Assembly: GCA_964626885.1 (NCBI GenBank)
Contig: CAZVJA010000179.1
Coordinates: 1 to 11,051 of the forward strand
Source of the DNA: CAZVJA01 sp964626885
Lineage (GTDB): Bacteria; Planctomycetota; Planctomycetia; Planctomycetales; Planctomycetaceae
Length of the DNA: 11,051 bases
Direction: 5' to 3'
Position numbers and translations under genes: made by a program. Below are positions 1 through 5,886 of this stretch, one piece after another. The notes beneath the pieces were generated by a model, which made no database searches, was not told where the DNA came from, and saw only the letters and a list, made by a program, of their open reading frames with translations. The first letter of the stretch is position 1, and the number at the start of each line of letters is the position of its first letter.

Positions 1-2
1 GC

Positions 3-812
3 GATGTCCCGTGGCACTTCCCGTGGGTCATGTTCTTGGCGACGGTACCAATTGTATTGCATTTGGTCGGCCGTTGTGGAGGGGTCGGCGGTGATCGGCA
101 GGCCTGGAACGAACGCCGCGAACAACTGCTCTTGGGCGCCATATTCTTTCCGCTCCTGCTGTTCAGTGTTCCGGGGATCGCGGTGTACGATGGCGAACGA
201 TTGTTCCTCGTTTCCTTTCCTCTGTGGGCCATGATCATCGGCCGTGGAGGATCGGTTGTCTGGAATTGGTTCGAGCGCCGAACCACACGCAAAGGCGCAG
301 CGGTAGTGTTGGCCCTTTTTCTGGCCGGGCAGGGTTACGGATTGGTCGCCTGCTGGCCTATGCACCTCGCTTACTACAACCTGCTGGTCGGCGGTCTCTC
401 CGGAGCCGATCGGCTTGGGTTGGAGCGGGATTACTGGGGGGACGCCCTGACGCGCGAGCTTCTGGAATCGACTGCGCGTCTTGTTCCCGAGGGTTCTCGA
501 GTAGACGTCGCTCCGGTGCTGCACCAGTTTCAACTCGACGACTTGGAGAACCAGTCGCCGATTCTCCGTCGGAGTCATATCGTGCTGGTGCCGTTTGATG
601 AAACAAAAACAGCCGAAACCCGCTATGTCCTATTGTTCCGCCGTTTGGCCGATTTGCCAGCAGCACTGCGTGGCGAAAATTCGCCAAGTCAACTTCTCGC
701 CGAGGTTCGGCGGCAGGGCGTTCAATTGGCTGCGCTTTACAAGTGGCAGCCCACAGGCAGTACCGACGCCTCGGCGAACTCCAATCCTTCGCGGTCCATG
801 CATAATCCCTGA
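3..812 (+). CDS. C-terminal part of a multi-pass GT-C/ArnT-like glycosyltransferase-type membrane protein (partial, 5' end off window)
   Basis: The frame is open from the left edge, and its first visible residues (DVPWHFPWVMF) read straight into the later sequence, so the start lies outside the window. About 269 residues are visible. Four hydrophobic stretches (roughly visible residues 7-25, 42-62, 66-85 and 98-116) look like transmembrane helices. A soluble tail of about 150 residues follows, beginning after a YYNLLVGGLSGADRLG stretch and YWGDAL. This layout and these motifs resemble the C-terminal half of planctomycete proteins annotated as glycosyltransferase family 39 / dolichyl-phosphate-mannose mannosyltransferase-like, which move sugars from polyprenyl-phosphate donors at the membrane. 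The catalytic N-terminal loops of GT-C enzymes are not in view, so activity and substrate cannot be judged. The family call is recognition by pattern, not a search. Confidence 0.6.
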   Translation, partial: DVPWHFPWVMFLATVPIVLHLVGRCGGVGGDRQAWNERREQLLLGAIFFPLLLFSVPGIAVYDGERLFLVSFPLWAMIIGRGGSVVWNWFERRTTRKGAAVVLALFLAGQGYGLVACWPMHLAYYNLLVGGLSGADRLGLERDYWGDALTRELLESTARLVPEGSRVDVAPVLHQFQLDDLENQSPILRRSHIVLVPFDETKTAETRYVLLFRRLADLPAALRGENSPSQLLAEVRRQGVQLAALYKWQPTGSTDASANSNPSRSMHNP

Positions 813-912
813 TGCGACTTGGGGATCGATCCCTCATCGGAAGCCTTTGGATCTGTGATTCCCCCTGCGCGCCAAGGAACGTACCCCTCTGCTCCAAAGA
901 ACGGGTTCCTAT

Positions 913-937
913 CCGACAACCCCGGCTGGGTTGTCGG
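913..937. terminator. Perfect 10-bp stem-loop, possible terminator of the upstream gene or regulatory dyad
   Basis: CCGACAACCC (913-922) pairs perfectly with GGGTTGTCGG (928-937) around a 5-nt loop. It lies 100 bp after the membrane protein stop codon. No T-run follows on either strand, so it is not a classical intrinsic terminator. Its right arm also contains the -35 hexamer of the promoter proposed for moaC, so it could instead be an operator-type dyad. Confidence 0.4.
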
Positions 938-959
938 TGCCCCGAGGCAGGACTATAGT
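931..959 (+). promoter_or_regulatory. Putative sigma70-type promoter for moaC
   Basis: TTGTCG (931-936, 4/6 match to the -35 consensus) is followed by a 17-bp spacer and TATAGT (954-959, 5/6 match to -10). Transcription would start near 966, leaving a leader of about 138 nt before moaC. The -35 overlaps the right arm of the 913-937 stem. Spacing is ideal, but GC-rich genomes produce chance matches. Confidence 0.45.
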
Positions 960-1089
960 GCAGGGCGGAAATCTGGCGAGAGTGGCCGCTTTCGCTCCGA
1001 ATTCCCTGTTTACCCTGTTATCGCTGACCGTGAATGACGGTTAGTTTCGTAGGGTGACCTCCGCGAGAACTCCAGATCGACTTGAACGC

Positions 1090-1096
1090 AGAAGGG
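1090..1096 (+). promoter_or_regulatory. Ribosome binding site that decides the TTG start of moaC
   Basis: AGAAGGG lies 7 nt upstream of the TTG at 1104. It is a good Shine-Dalgarno match, and no ATG in this frame sits near the expected N-terminus except Met15, which would remove conserved sequence. Confidence 0.6.
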
Positions 1097-1103
1097 TTCG
1101 CGT

Positions 1104-1601
1104 TTGGCAAAGCTCTCCCATTTTGATGAGCACGGGGCCAGCCGCATGGTGGACGTCGGCGGCAAAGAGCCGACGTTTCGCTTGGCGCGGGCCGCCGGAT
1201 TCGTCCGGATGCAGCGGGAGACGTTGCGACGAATTCTGGATCGCGAGGTCGAGAAGGGGGATGTGTTCGAGGTAGCCCGACTGGCGGGCATTCAGGGGAC
1301 GAAGCGAACGGCGGATTTAATTCCGCTCTGTCACCCACTGGGGATCGACAGCGTGGAAATCCAGATTGAGCCGGTGGACGACCGGACGGTAAGAATCGAA
1401 TCGAGGGTGAGCCTGCACGGACGAACTGGAGTCGAGATGGAAGCGCTCACCGCGGTCAGCGTGGCGGCGCTCACCATGTACGACATGTGCAAGGCGATCG
1501 ACCGCGGCATGCGGATCGGGCCGATCGGCCTGATCGAAAAATCGGGTGGGAAGAGCGGCCATTATCAGCGCGAACTACAACACGACTCGGACGAGGATTG
1601 A
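1104..1601 (+). CDS. moaC: Cyclic pyranopterin monophosphate synthase MoaC (molybdenum cofactor biosynthesis)
   Basis: MoaC works with MoaA in the cytoplasm. It converts the MoaA product 3',8-cyclo-7,8-dihydro-GTP to cyclic pyranopterin monophosphate, the first pterin intermediate of molybdenum cofactor. The 165-aa length is typical. The N-terminus (KLSHFDEHGASRMVDV) and all signature segments are present: K51, PLCHP with H77, GVEMEALT (residues 109-116) with E111 and E113, YDMCKA with D127 and K130, and the C-terminal KSGGKSG. These match the known active-site Lys, His, Glu and Asp positions of the family. The start is a TTG, chosen because AGAAGGG sits 7 nt before it and because Met15 lies inside conserved sequence. 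No other mo-genes are in the window. It is followed after 6 nt by a polyprenyl synthase, so the two are probably co-transcribed. Confidence 0.96.
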   Translation: MAKLSHFDEHGASRMVDVGGKEPTFRLARAAGFVRMQRETLRRILDREVEKGDVFEVARLAGIQGTKRTADLIPLCHPLGIDSVEIQIEPVDDRTVRIESRVSLHGRTGVEMEALTAVSVAALTMYDMCKAIDRGMRIGPIGLIEKSGGKSGHYQRELQHDSDED

Positions 1602-1607
1602 CGCGAT

Positions 1608-2600
1608 ATGAGCCAGGATTTGGCGGGACAGGGACTGCTCGCTCGGGTCGAAAGACTCCTCGGGAAAGAACTGCTGGAAGTCGAGTCCGTGTTCCGCGCG
1701 GAACTGGAAAGTGCCAATCCCTACATTACTGACGTCTTCGCGCATGTGTCGCGGTTTCGCGGCAAGCGCCTGCGGCCGATGTTGCTGCTGCTCTCGGGAG
1801 CCGCAACCGGCGGCGTAAACCGCGAGCATCGAATTCTCGCCGCGGTCGTCGAGATGATTCACACGGCGACGCTGGTGCATGACGACGTGCTGGACGATGC
1901 TGATACCCGCCGGCACGTCGCGACCGTCAATGCCCGCTGGAATAACGAAACCAGCGTACTGTTCGGCGACTATCTGTTTACGCATGCCTTTCATCTGGCC
2001 GCGCGGCTCGAAACAACACTCGCCTGCCGGCTGATCGGCCGTGCCACGAACATCGTCTGCGAGGGAGAGCTATCGCAGGTGCATGAGCGCGGCAACCTCG
2101 ACCTGACGGAAGAGGCGTATCTCAAGATCATTGACGGCAAGACCGCCGAGTTGTGCGCGATCTCCTGCTTTCTGGGGGCCCATTACTCCGGGGCTGATGA
2201 AGCCGTTGTCAAAGCGCTCGAGCAATACGGCCGGTCGCTCGGGATCGCCTTCCAGATTTCCGACGACCTGCTCGACATCCTTGGGACGGAAGCGGAGACC
2301 GGAAAATCTCTGGGCTCCGATTTCCGCAAGCAAAAGCTGACCCTGCCGTTGATCCGCCTGCTCAGCACGGCCGATGAGATCGATGCTCCGCGGATTCGAG
2401 AACTCCTCAGCCGACCACAAGAAAACACTTGGCCGCAACTGGTGCCGTTCCTCGAACGGAGCGACGCCGTCGAATACACGCGTGTACGGGCGAATGAGCA
2501 TGCCGCCACCGCCCGAGGCTGCCTGGCCGGTCTCAGCGACACTCCCGCGCGACGAATACTCGAAGAAATCACCGAGTTCGTCACGCAACGGGCGTTTTAG
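1608..2600 (+). CDS. Trans-polyprenyl diphosphate synthase, long-chain (IspB/HepT-like)
   Basis: It condenses isopentenyl diphosphate with an allylic diphosphate to build an all-trans polyprenyl chain, probably the side chain of menaquinone or another quinone. The protein has 330 residues, normal for the family. Visible motifs are GKRLRP (52-57), the first Asp-rich motif DDVLD (92-96) preceded by EMIHTATLVH, GKTA (177-180), the second Asp-rich motif DDLLD (219-223), and GSDFRKQKLTLPL (236-248). The fifth residue before the first Asp motif is Ala87. It is small, which in this family is compatible with long products (about C30-C50) and not with short-chain FPP/GGPP; the chain length is inferred. 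The ATG lies 6 nt after the moaC stop, and GAGGA (1593-1597) provides a ribosome binding site 10 nt upstream, so it is likely translated from the moaC transcript. The GSD (not GND) variant near 237 is minor. Confidence 0.93.
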   Translation: MSQDLAGQGLLARVERLLGKELLEVESVFRAELESANPYITDVFAHVSRFRGKRLRPMLLLLSGAATGGVNREHRILAAVVEMIHTATLVHDDVLDDADTRRHVATVNARWNNETSVLFGDYLFTHAFHLAARLETTLACRLIGRATNIVCEGELSQVHERGNLDLTEEAYLKIIDGKTAELCAISCFLGAHYSGADEAVVKALEQYGRSLGIAFQISDDLLDILGTEAETGKSLGSDFRKQKLTLPLIRLLSTADEIDAPRIRELLSRPQENTWPQLVPFLERSDAVEYTRVRANEHAATARGCLAGLSDTPARRILEEITEFVTQRAF

Positions 2601-2602
2601 GC

Positions 2603-2608
2603 TATAAT
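2603..2608 (+). promoter_or_regulatory. Perfect TATAAT -10 box, possible promoter for the CPBP protease gene
   Basis: TATAAT occurs 2 nt after the polyprenyl synthase stop codon. The hexamer 17 bp upstream (GTCACG) matches the -35 consensus at only 3 of 6 positions, so the promoter is doubtful. If used, it gives a leader of roughly 160 nt that contains the 2654-2679 hairpin. Confidence 0.25.
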
Positions 2609-2653
2609 CTTGCCGTAGTAGTCCGTCTACGCTAAAAGTTATGTCTTGGGTGG

Positions 2654-2679
2654 CATGCCCGCAGCTTTGGGCGGGCATG
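2654..2679. repeat. REP-like inverted repeat (9-bp perfect stem)
   Basis: CATGCCCGC (2654-2662) and GCGGGCATG (2671-2679) form a perfect stem with an 8-nt loop, between the polyprenyl synthase and the CPBP gene. No T-run follows. The GC-rich arms ending in CATG resemble short palindromic elements I associate with intergenic DNA of planctomycetes. Only one copy is in this window, so the repeat status is an inference. It could also act as a terminator after 2600. Confidence 0.4.
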
Positions 2680-2772
2680 GAACGAATCTGACAACCATAC
2701 GTTTTAGGGTAGGCGCACTAGTAGGCCGATGAGGCTGGTTCGTGCTAAATTACGCACCGTTTCAGATTCCGC

Positions 2773-3570
2773 TTGGAGCGGCTCCAGTCTTCCCATTCAC
2801 GGTGGAACCGTCAAACAAGGGGTTTACGTTCGTCCGATGCCCCGAAAAGCAACTCGCGCGATTACTGGGCCGAAGCACGCCGGCCGCTGAATTGCTTGGT
2901 GTTTCTGGCACCCCTGTTGTGTCTTTACGAGGCGGGGGTGATGTGGGTCGCCGGCGGCGGTTCGGAAATCATTCGCAACGGGGCAGACTCCTGGATGCGC
3001 GGCTGGTTGAACGATCTGGGGCTCGACCAACCTTGGCTGCTCCCGGCACTCGTCGTCGCGGGGCTGATCATCTGGCACTTTGCGGGACATTACCCCGGTA
3101 AGGTTTCGCTCGATGTGCTGATCGGCATGTTCGCCGAGAGCCTGCTGTTCGCCTTCGTGCTGATCGTTGTGGGGCAACTGACCGACTTCGTCTTTCAGGA
3201 GATTCAAGGATTGGCCATCTTTGCGGTCAACGCTCGCAATGCTCTCCTCGCGGTAACGTACATCGGCGCGGGAATCTACGAAGAAGTGCTCTTCCGGCTT
3301 TGTCTGCTCCCCTTGTGCGTCAGCTTCTTCAAGATGGCCGGACTGGAGAAACGCTGGCCCTCAGTGCTGGCGATCATTTCTACCAGCCTCGCCTTCTCGC
3401 TTGCGCACTACGTCGGTCCGTCGGGCGAGCCGTTCCAGCTCTTTAGCTTCGCGTTCCGTGCGCTGGCGGGGTTATTCTTCGCGGCTCTCTTTGTGGTGCG
3501 CGGATTCGGGATCACGGTCGGGTGCCACGCCGCCTACGATCTGCTGGTCGGGCTGTTGCTGCAAGCGTAG
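2773..3570 (+). CDS. CPBP (Abi) family intramembrane glutamic metalloprotease
   Basis: This is a 265-aa membrane protein of the CPBP/Rce1-like family, membrane-embedded proteases with roles that include processing prenylated or hydrophobic peptides in some members. The three family motifs are present: EEVLFR (170-175), FSLAH with H212, and CHAAYD with H252 and D256. Hydrophobic segments lie near residues 41-60, 88-104, 117-135, 157-168, 176-186, 196-212, 229-242 and 247-263. The N-terminal 40 residues are hydrophilic, and the DYWAEARRPL segment before the first helix looks typical of the planctomycete versions. The start is uncertain. TTG 2773 is the only plausible start between the upstream in-frame stop (2746-2748) and the first membrane segment, but it has no convincing ribosome binding site. 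The substrate is unknown. It stands alone, 172 bp after the polyprenyl synthase and convergent with the next gene. Confidence 0.85.
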   Translation: MERLQSSHSRWNRQTRGLRSSDAPKSNSRDYWAEARRPLNCLVFLAPLLCLYEAGVMWVAGGGSEIIRNGADSWMRGWLNDLGLDQPWLLPALVVAGLIIWHFAGHYPGKVSLDVLIGMFAESLLFAFVLIVVGQLTDFVFQEIQGLAIFAVNARNALLAVTYIGAGIYEEVLFRLCLLPLCVSFFKMAGLEKRWPSVLAIISTSLAFSLAHYVGPSGEPFQLFSFAFRALAGLFFAALFVVRGFGITVGCHAAYDLLVGLLLQA

Positions 3571-3573
3571 CGT

Positions 3574-3592
3574 CGCCAAGATTAGATTGGCG
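3574..3592. terminator. Short stem-loop between convergent genes, possible bidirectional terminator
   Basis: CGCCAA (3574-3579) pairs with TTGGCG (3587-3592) around a 7-nt loop. It fills almost the entire 22-bp gap between the convergent CPBP gene and the Tyr/Gly-rich protein gene. There is no clear T-run on either side, so the support is its position and symmetry. Confidence 0.4.
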
Positions 3593-4162
3593 TCAGTTGC
3601 AATAGGCCGAGCCGTATCCCCACGAACCATAATAGGGGGTGCTGTAATACGCCCCGCCGTAATACGGTGCGGGTGCGTAGTAGTACGGCTGCGGGGCATA
3701 GCCGTAACCGCCGTAATACGAATTGTATCCGTACGCGGGCATGTACGAGTAGTTGTAACCCCAGTAGCGCGGCGCGTAGCCGGAATAGCCGTAGTAGTTC
3801 GGCTGATAGTAGTTGTAGCCGTAGTAGCGCGGCCGATAATACGAGTACCCGTAGTAGCGTGGTCCGTAGCCGACATACCGCGGACCATAGCCGAACGAAA
3901 ATCCGCTGTAGGGGCTTCCGTACCCGAACGAGAATCCATACCCACCGCGCCCTCCGTAGTGCCGGTGGTGGACCAACTGCACCTCCGCAGAGGCTTCCGG
4001 CTGGCGCTCGTAGGTCAATGTCTGAATCACGGAAGCCTTGCCGGTAGCTGCATTGTCAATCAGGCTGAAGCCGTCCGCCCGCAGGCCAGCACGAGCTGAC
4101 AAGCTGACCACGATGGCGATGAAACCAACCAGCGACTTTCTCACGACCGATTGCCATTCCAT
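3593..4162 (-). CDS. Secreted Tyr/Gly-rich low-complexity protein
   Basis: This is a 189-aa protein with a clear Sec signal peptide: a basic n-region (RK at 8-9), a hydrophobic core LVGFIAIVVSL, and a likely cleavage after ARA (residues 23-25). After a short normal stretch, the last 122 residues are about one third Tyr and one fifth Gly. They hold irregular repeats of the type YYGYNYY / PRYYGYSYY, with one Cys two residues before the end. The start at 4162 is chosen because GGGGAG lies 7 nt upstream. An upstream extension to 4258 reads as non-coding and would bury the signal peptide. No enzymatic domain is visible. Similar Tyr/Gly-rich secreted proteins are common in planctomycetes and have no assigned function. 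A surface or matrix role, with Tyr-mediated self-association or cross-linking, is speculation. A promoter lies about 120 bp upstream. Confidence 0.82.
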   Translation of the reverse strand: MEWQSVVRKSLVGFIAIVVSLSARAGLRADGFSLIDNAATGKASVIQTLTYERQPEASAEVQLVHHRHYGGRGGYGFSFGYGSPYSGFSFGYGPRYVGYGPRYYGYSYYRPRYYGYNYYQPNYYGYSGYAPRYWGYNYSYMPAYGYNSYYGGYGYAPQPYYYAPAPYYGGAYYSTPYYGSWGYGSAYCN

Positions 4163-4169
4163 GTTTTTG

Positions 4170-4175
4170 CTCCCC
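4170..4175 (-). promoter_or_regulatory. Ribosome binding site that decides the start at 4162
   Basis: On the minus strand GGGGAG precedes the ATG at 4162 by 7 nt. A nearby in-frame ATG at 4177 lies upstream of this site and cannot use it, so 4162 is preferred. Confidence 0.6.
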
Positions 4176-4279
4176 ATACCGGGTTCATCAACGAATCTGC
4201 AGGTCCTGATTCCTCCGCGCGACAAAGCATGCCGACATTTGCGGATAGCCGTCTCCAATTGACGGAAGACCCTTTATTT

Positions 4280-4308
4280 ATCCTAGCGCGGGCATCAGGG
4301 CTGGTCAA
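4280..4308 (-). promoter_or_regulatory. Putative sigma70-type promoter of the Tyr/Gly-rich protein gene
   Basis: On the minus strand TTGACC (4303-4308, 5/6 to the -35 consensus) is separated by 17 bp from TAGGAT (4280-4285, 4/6 to -10). The start of transcription would be near 4273, giving a leader of about 110 nt. It lies in the 197-bp gap after the DUF2617 gene, so the secreted protein gene probably has its own transcript. Confidence 0.5.
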
Positions 4309-4359
4309 CCGGCACTGAAGGAACCAGAATCGGCATCGGCAGCAAATAGCCCACGATCG

Positions 4360-4917
4360 CTACGGCGCGGCAGTCGAAAGTTCAAACAGCGATTGCGTTT
4401 TCACCACAACGCAATTCTCCGGAAACGTATGGTATGCGTGGATCAGCAGGGTCTGCGTATCTGCTTCAGTCCGAATCAAACTGATTGGCCCGGGAGCCAA
4501 TCGGCTGGCGGCCGGAAATCGATGAAAGAGCGCGGCCCGCCGGCAATCCTTGAGCAACTCGTCGTGGGCGTTCAAATAGACTTCCGGGTCCAGCTTTTCA
4601 AGTTGGTAACTGGCACTATATCGCAGCCCGCCGTCGAATTGAACGGCTTCGTCGCGGCAGCCTTTCAGCCGCCGGTCAAGAAACCGCTTCTGTTGCGGCA
4701 GGCTCTGCTGGCGGGTCGCGGTGACTTCGGTAACCGTCGTACCTCCCTCGCGGAAACAGACAACATGCCCGGCATCGCAGATTTGAATCTTGGCGTTGTA
4801 CGTCTGCTGCCAGATTTGCAGCGCCGCGAACGTCTGAAACAGTTCCGGGTGAACGGAGCGGCCGTAAACCTGAAACACCAGATTCGAACTGTTCGGCCTG
4901 GCGAACCCGACGGACAT
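4360..4917 (-). CDS. DUF2617 family protein
   Basis: This is a 185-aa soluble protein that I recognise as a member of the uncharacterised DUF2617 family. Characteristic stretches are FQVYGRSVHPELF (15-27), TEVTA (63-67), YQLEKLDPEVYLNAHDELL (104-122), LFHRFP (130-135) and AYHTFPENCVVVKTQSLFE at the C-terminus (161-179). No catalytic motif or membrane segment is evident and the function is unknown. The ATG at 4917 is preferred over the longer open frame because the family sequence begins there (MSVGFARP) and AGGA sits 8 nt upstream; the extra upstream codons run into a 115-bp intergenic gap and antisense to ogt. It lies 115 bp downstream of ogt in the same direction, so co-transcription is possible. 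A TAGAAT at 4982-4987 could be a separate -10 box, but it has no good -35. Confidence 0.8.
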   Translation of the reverse strand: MSVGFARPNSSNLVFQVYGRSVHPELFQTFAALQIWQQTYNAKIQICDAGHVVCFREGGTTVTEVTATRQQSLPQQKRFLDRRLKGCRDEAVQFDGGLRYSASYQLEKLDPEVYLNAHDELLKDCRRAALFHRFPAASRLAPGPISLIRTEADTQTLLIHAYHTFPENCVVVKTQSLFELSTAAP

Positions 4918-5032
4918 GAAAGCAATCCTGAAAAGCGTATGACTCGATGACTCGCGAAGAAATCGCTCGCGAACCACATCCATTCTATCCCAAGCTCGAC
5001 GCGCGCAAACAGAGTGCAACCGACCATTTTTC

Positions 5033-5698
5033 TTAACGGCGAACAACCGCCGAATCTTTCGATTTTCGGCTTGTGTTTTGTTTCGCGTTTGATCCGACCG
5101 CACCGTTGTGCGGCAATGCGGCCTCCAAAGAGAGCATCTGCTGTTTGAGAGACGGACCTCGCGGCGCGGAGAACCCGCCCAGCTTTCCCCCCGCGGCCAC
5201 AACCCGGTGACACGGAATGAGGATCGGTATGCGGTTGGCCGCCATTACGCTGCCAACGGCGCGCGCCGCTCCCGGCGAACCAGCCTCGTCAGCCAGTTCC
5301 CCATACGTGATCGTTCGGCCGTATGGCACCGCGCGGGTGGCTTCTACCACTCGTAATTGAAATGGACTCTGCCCATCCCAAACGATGTTGTAATTGCAGA
5401 AGTCGATCTGCCTCCCTTCGGCGTATCGAATCAAATCGCGCCGCAGCTCCGAGAACCAGTCTGCTTCCACCACAGCAACAGCCGGGTCGTCGACCAACAA
5501 ACGGTGTCGGGCCGCCGCTCGAACCTCCGCCTCGGAGATGTGTCCAATCAACAGGCCCGCGACACACTCCCGCGCGCCCCACAAAGCGAACCAGCCGAGG
5601 TCGGTCGAGAAAATTGCCAGTTGCACGGCGGTTTCGCCGACGCGTTCGAGACTGTGCGTCCGAGCGGCGGATGCGATTTTTCGCGATCTTTGACCCAC
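5033..5698 (-). CDS. ogt: Methylated-DNA--[protein]-cysteine S-methyltransferase (O6-alkylguanine-DNA alkyltransferase)
   Basis: This is a suicide DNA-repair protein that moves the alkyl group from O6-alkylguanine onto its own cysteine. Residues 24-108 form the variable N-terminal domain. The C-terminal DNA-binding and catalytic domain starts at SPFQLRVVEATRAVPYG (111-127). The active site is PCHRV (162-166) with Cys163, followed by GGKLGGFSA. The AARAVG stretch (144-149) carries the expected Arg finger (R146) that flips the base. The protein has 221 residues. The family is usually about 160-190, and the excess is a hydrophilic Lys/Arg/Ser tail of about 27 residues plus a slightly long N-terminus. 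The start is GTG at 5698, supported by AGGGGG 7 nt upstream. There is no Ada-type regulatory domain. It diverges from the gene at 5887, and its start lies inside that gene's promoter. Confidence 0.92.
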   Translation of the reverse strand: MGQRSRKIASAARTHSLERVGETAVQLAIFSTDLGWFALWGARECVAGLLIGHISEAEVRAAARHRLLVDDPAVAVVEADWFSELRRDLIRYAEGRQIDFCNYNIVWDGQSPFQLRVVEATRAVPYGRTITYGELADEAGSPGAARAVGSVMAANRIPILIPCHRVVAAGGKLGGFSAPRGPSLKQQMLSLEAALPHNGAVGSNAKQNTSRKSKDSAVVRR

Positions 5699-5718
5699 TG
5701 GGAGTCCCCCTATACAAT
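5690..5718 (+). promoter_or_regulatory. Strong putative sigma70-type promoter for the gene at 5887
   Basis: TTGACC (5690-5695, 5/6) and TACAAT (5713-5718, 5/6) are spaced by exactly 17 bp on the plus strand. Transcription would begin near 5725 and give a leader of about 160 nt. The -35 hexamer overlaps the first codons of the divergent ogt gene, so the two transcription units interlock here. Confidence 0.55.
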
Positions 5719-5886
5719 GGCTTTCGAGGGCAATGTCGATTTCATGTGAATCGTTACCGGGCGACAGTCAATCACGCGCCAATCAGTCAAACCAGGGGAA
5801 CGTTGCATGCGACTTCCCCCGGAATTATCACATCGGCGGGGCGTTGGCCGGCTGTCGGCACGCTCCAGTTTTCGAGGCTTGCATTC

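Noticed and set aside
1009..1026. Sequence matching the I-SceI homing endonuclease site at 15 of 18 positions
   Set aside because: No intron, intein or homing endonuclease gene is nearby. The match includes a tiny CCCTGTT direct repeat and is most easily chance.
966..1103. Possible molybdenum cofactor riboswitch in the moaC leader
   Set aside because: The leader has only a short stem (1025-1043). I could not trace the multi-helix Moco architecture, so a covariance-model search would be needed before claiming it.
2742..3101. A 119-codon plus-strand frame overlapping the start of the CPBP gene
   Set aside because: It has no family features and overlaps the segment encoding the first membrane helix of the protease in another frame.
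3600..3960. Tandem-looking GTAGTAG-type repeats, considered as a CRISPR or tandem repeat array
   Set aside because: The periodicity follows codons of a Tyr/Gly-rich protein. Units vary in length and have no unique spacers.
3401..4099. A 232-codon Val/Arg-rich frame on the plus strand
   Set aside because: Its composition is the antisense image of the Tyr/Gly repeats, and its first part overlaps the end of the CPBP protease gene out of frame.
4163..4258. N-terminal extension of the Tyr/Gly-rich protein
   Set aside because: It would place 32 non-hydrophobic residues before a clear signal peptide and has no ribosome binding site. GGGGAG supports 4162.
4918..5202. N-terminal extension of the DUF2617 protein by 95 codons
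   Set aside because: The extension overlaps ogt in another frame, has Arg-rich non-family sequence, and the ATG at 4917 has a ribosome binding site.
5323..5886. Upstream extension of the 247-aa protein frame by 188 codons
   Set aside because: It is antisense to ogt, rich in Arg/Pro/Ser, and crosses the promoter at 5690-5718. The ATG at 5887 has its own ribosome binding site.
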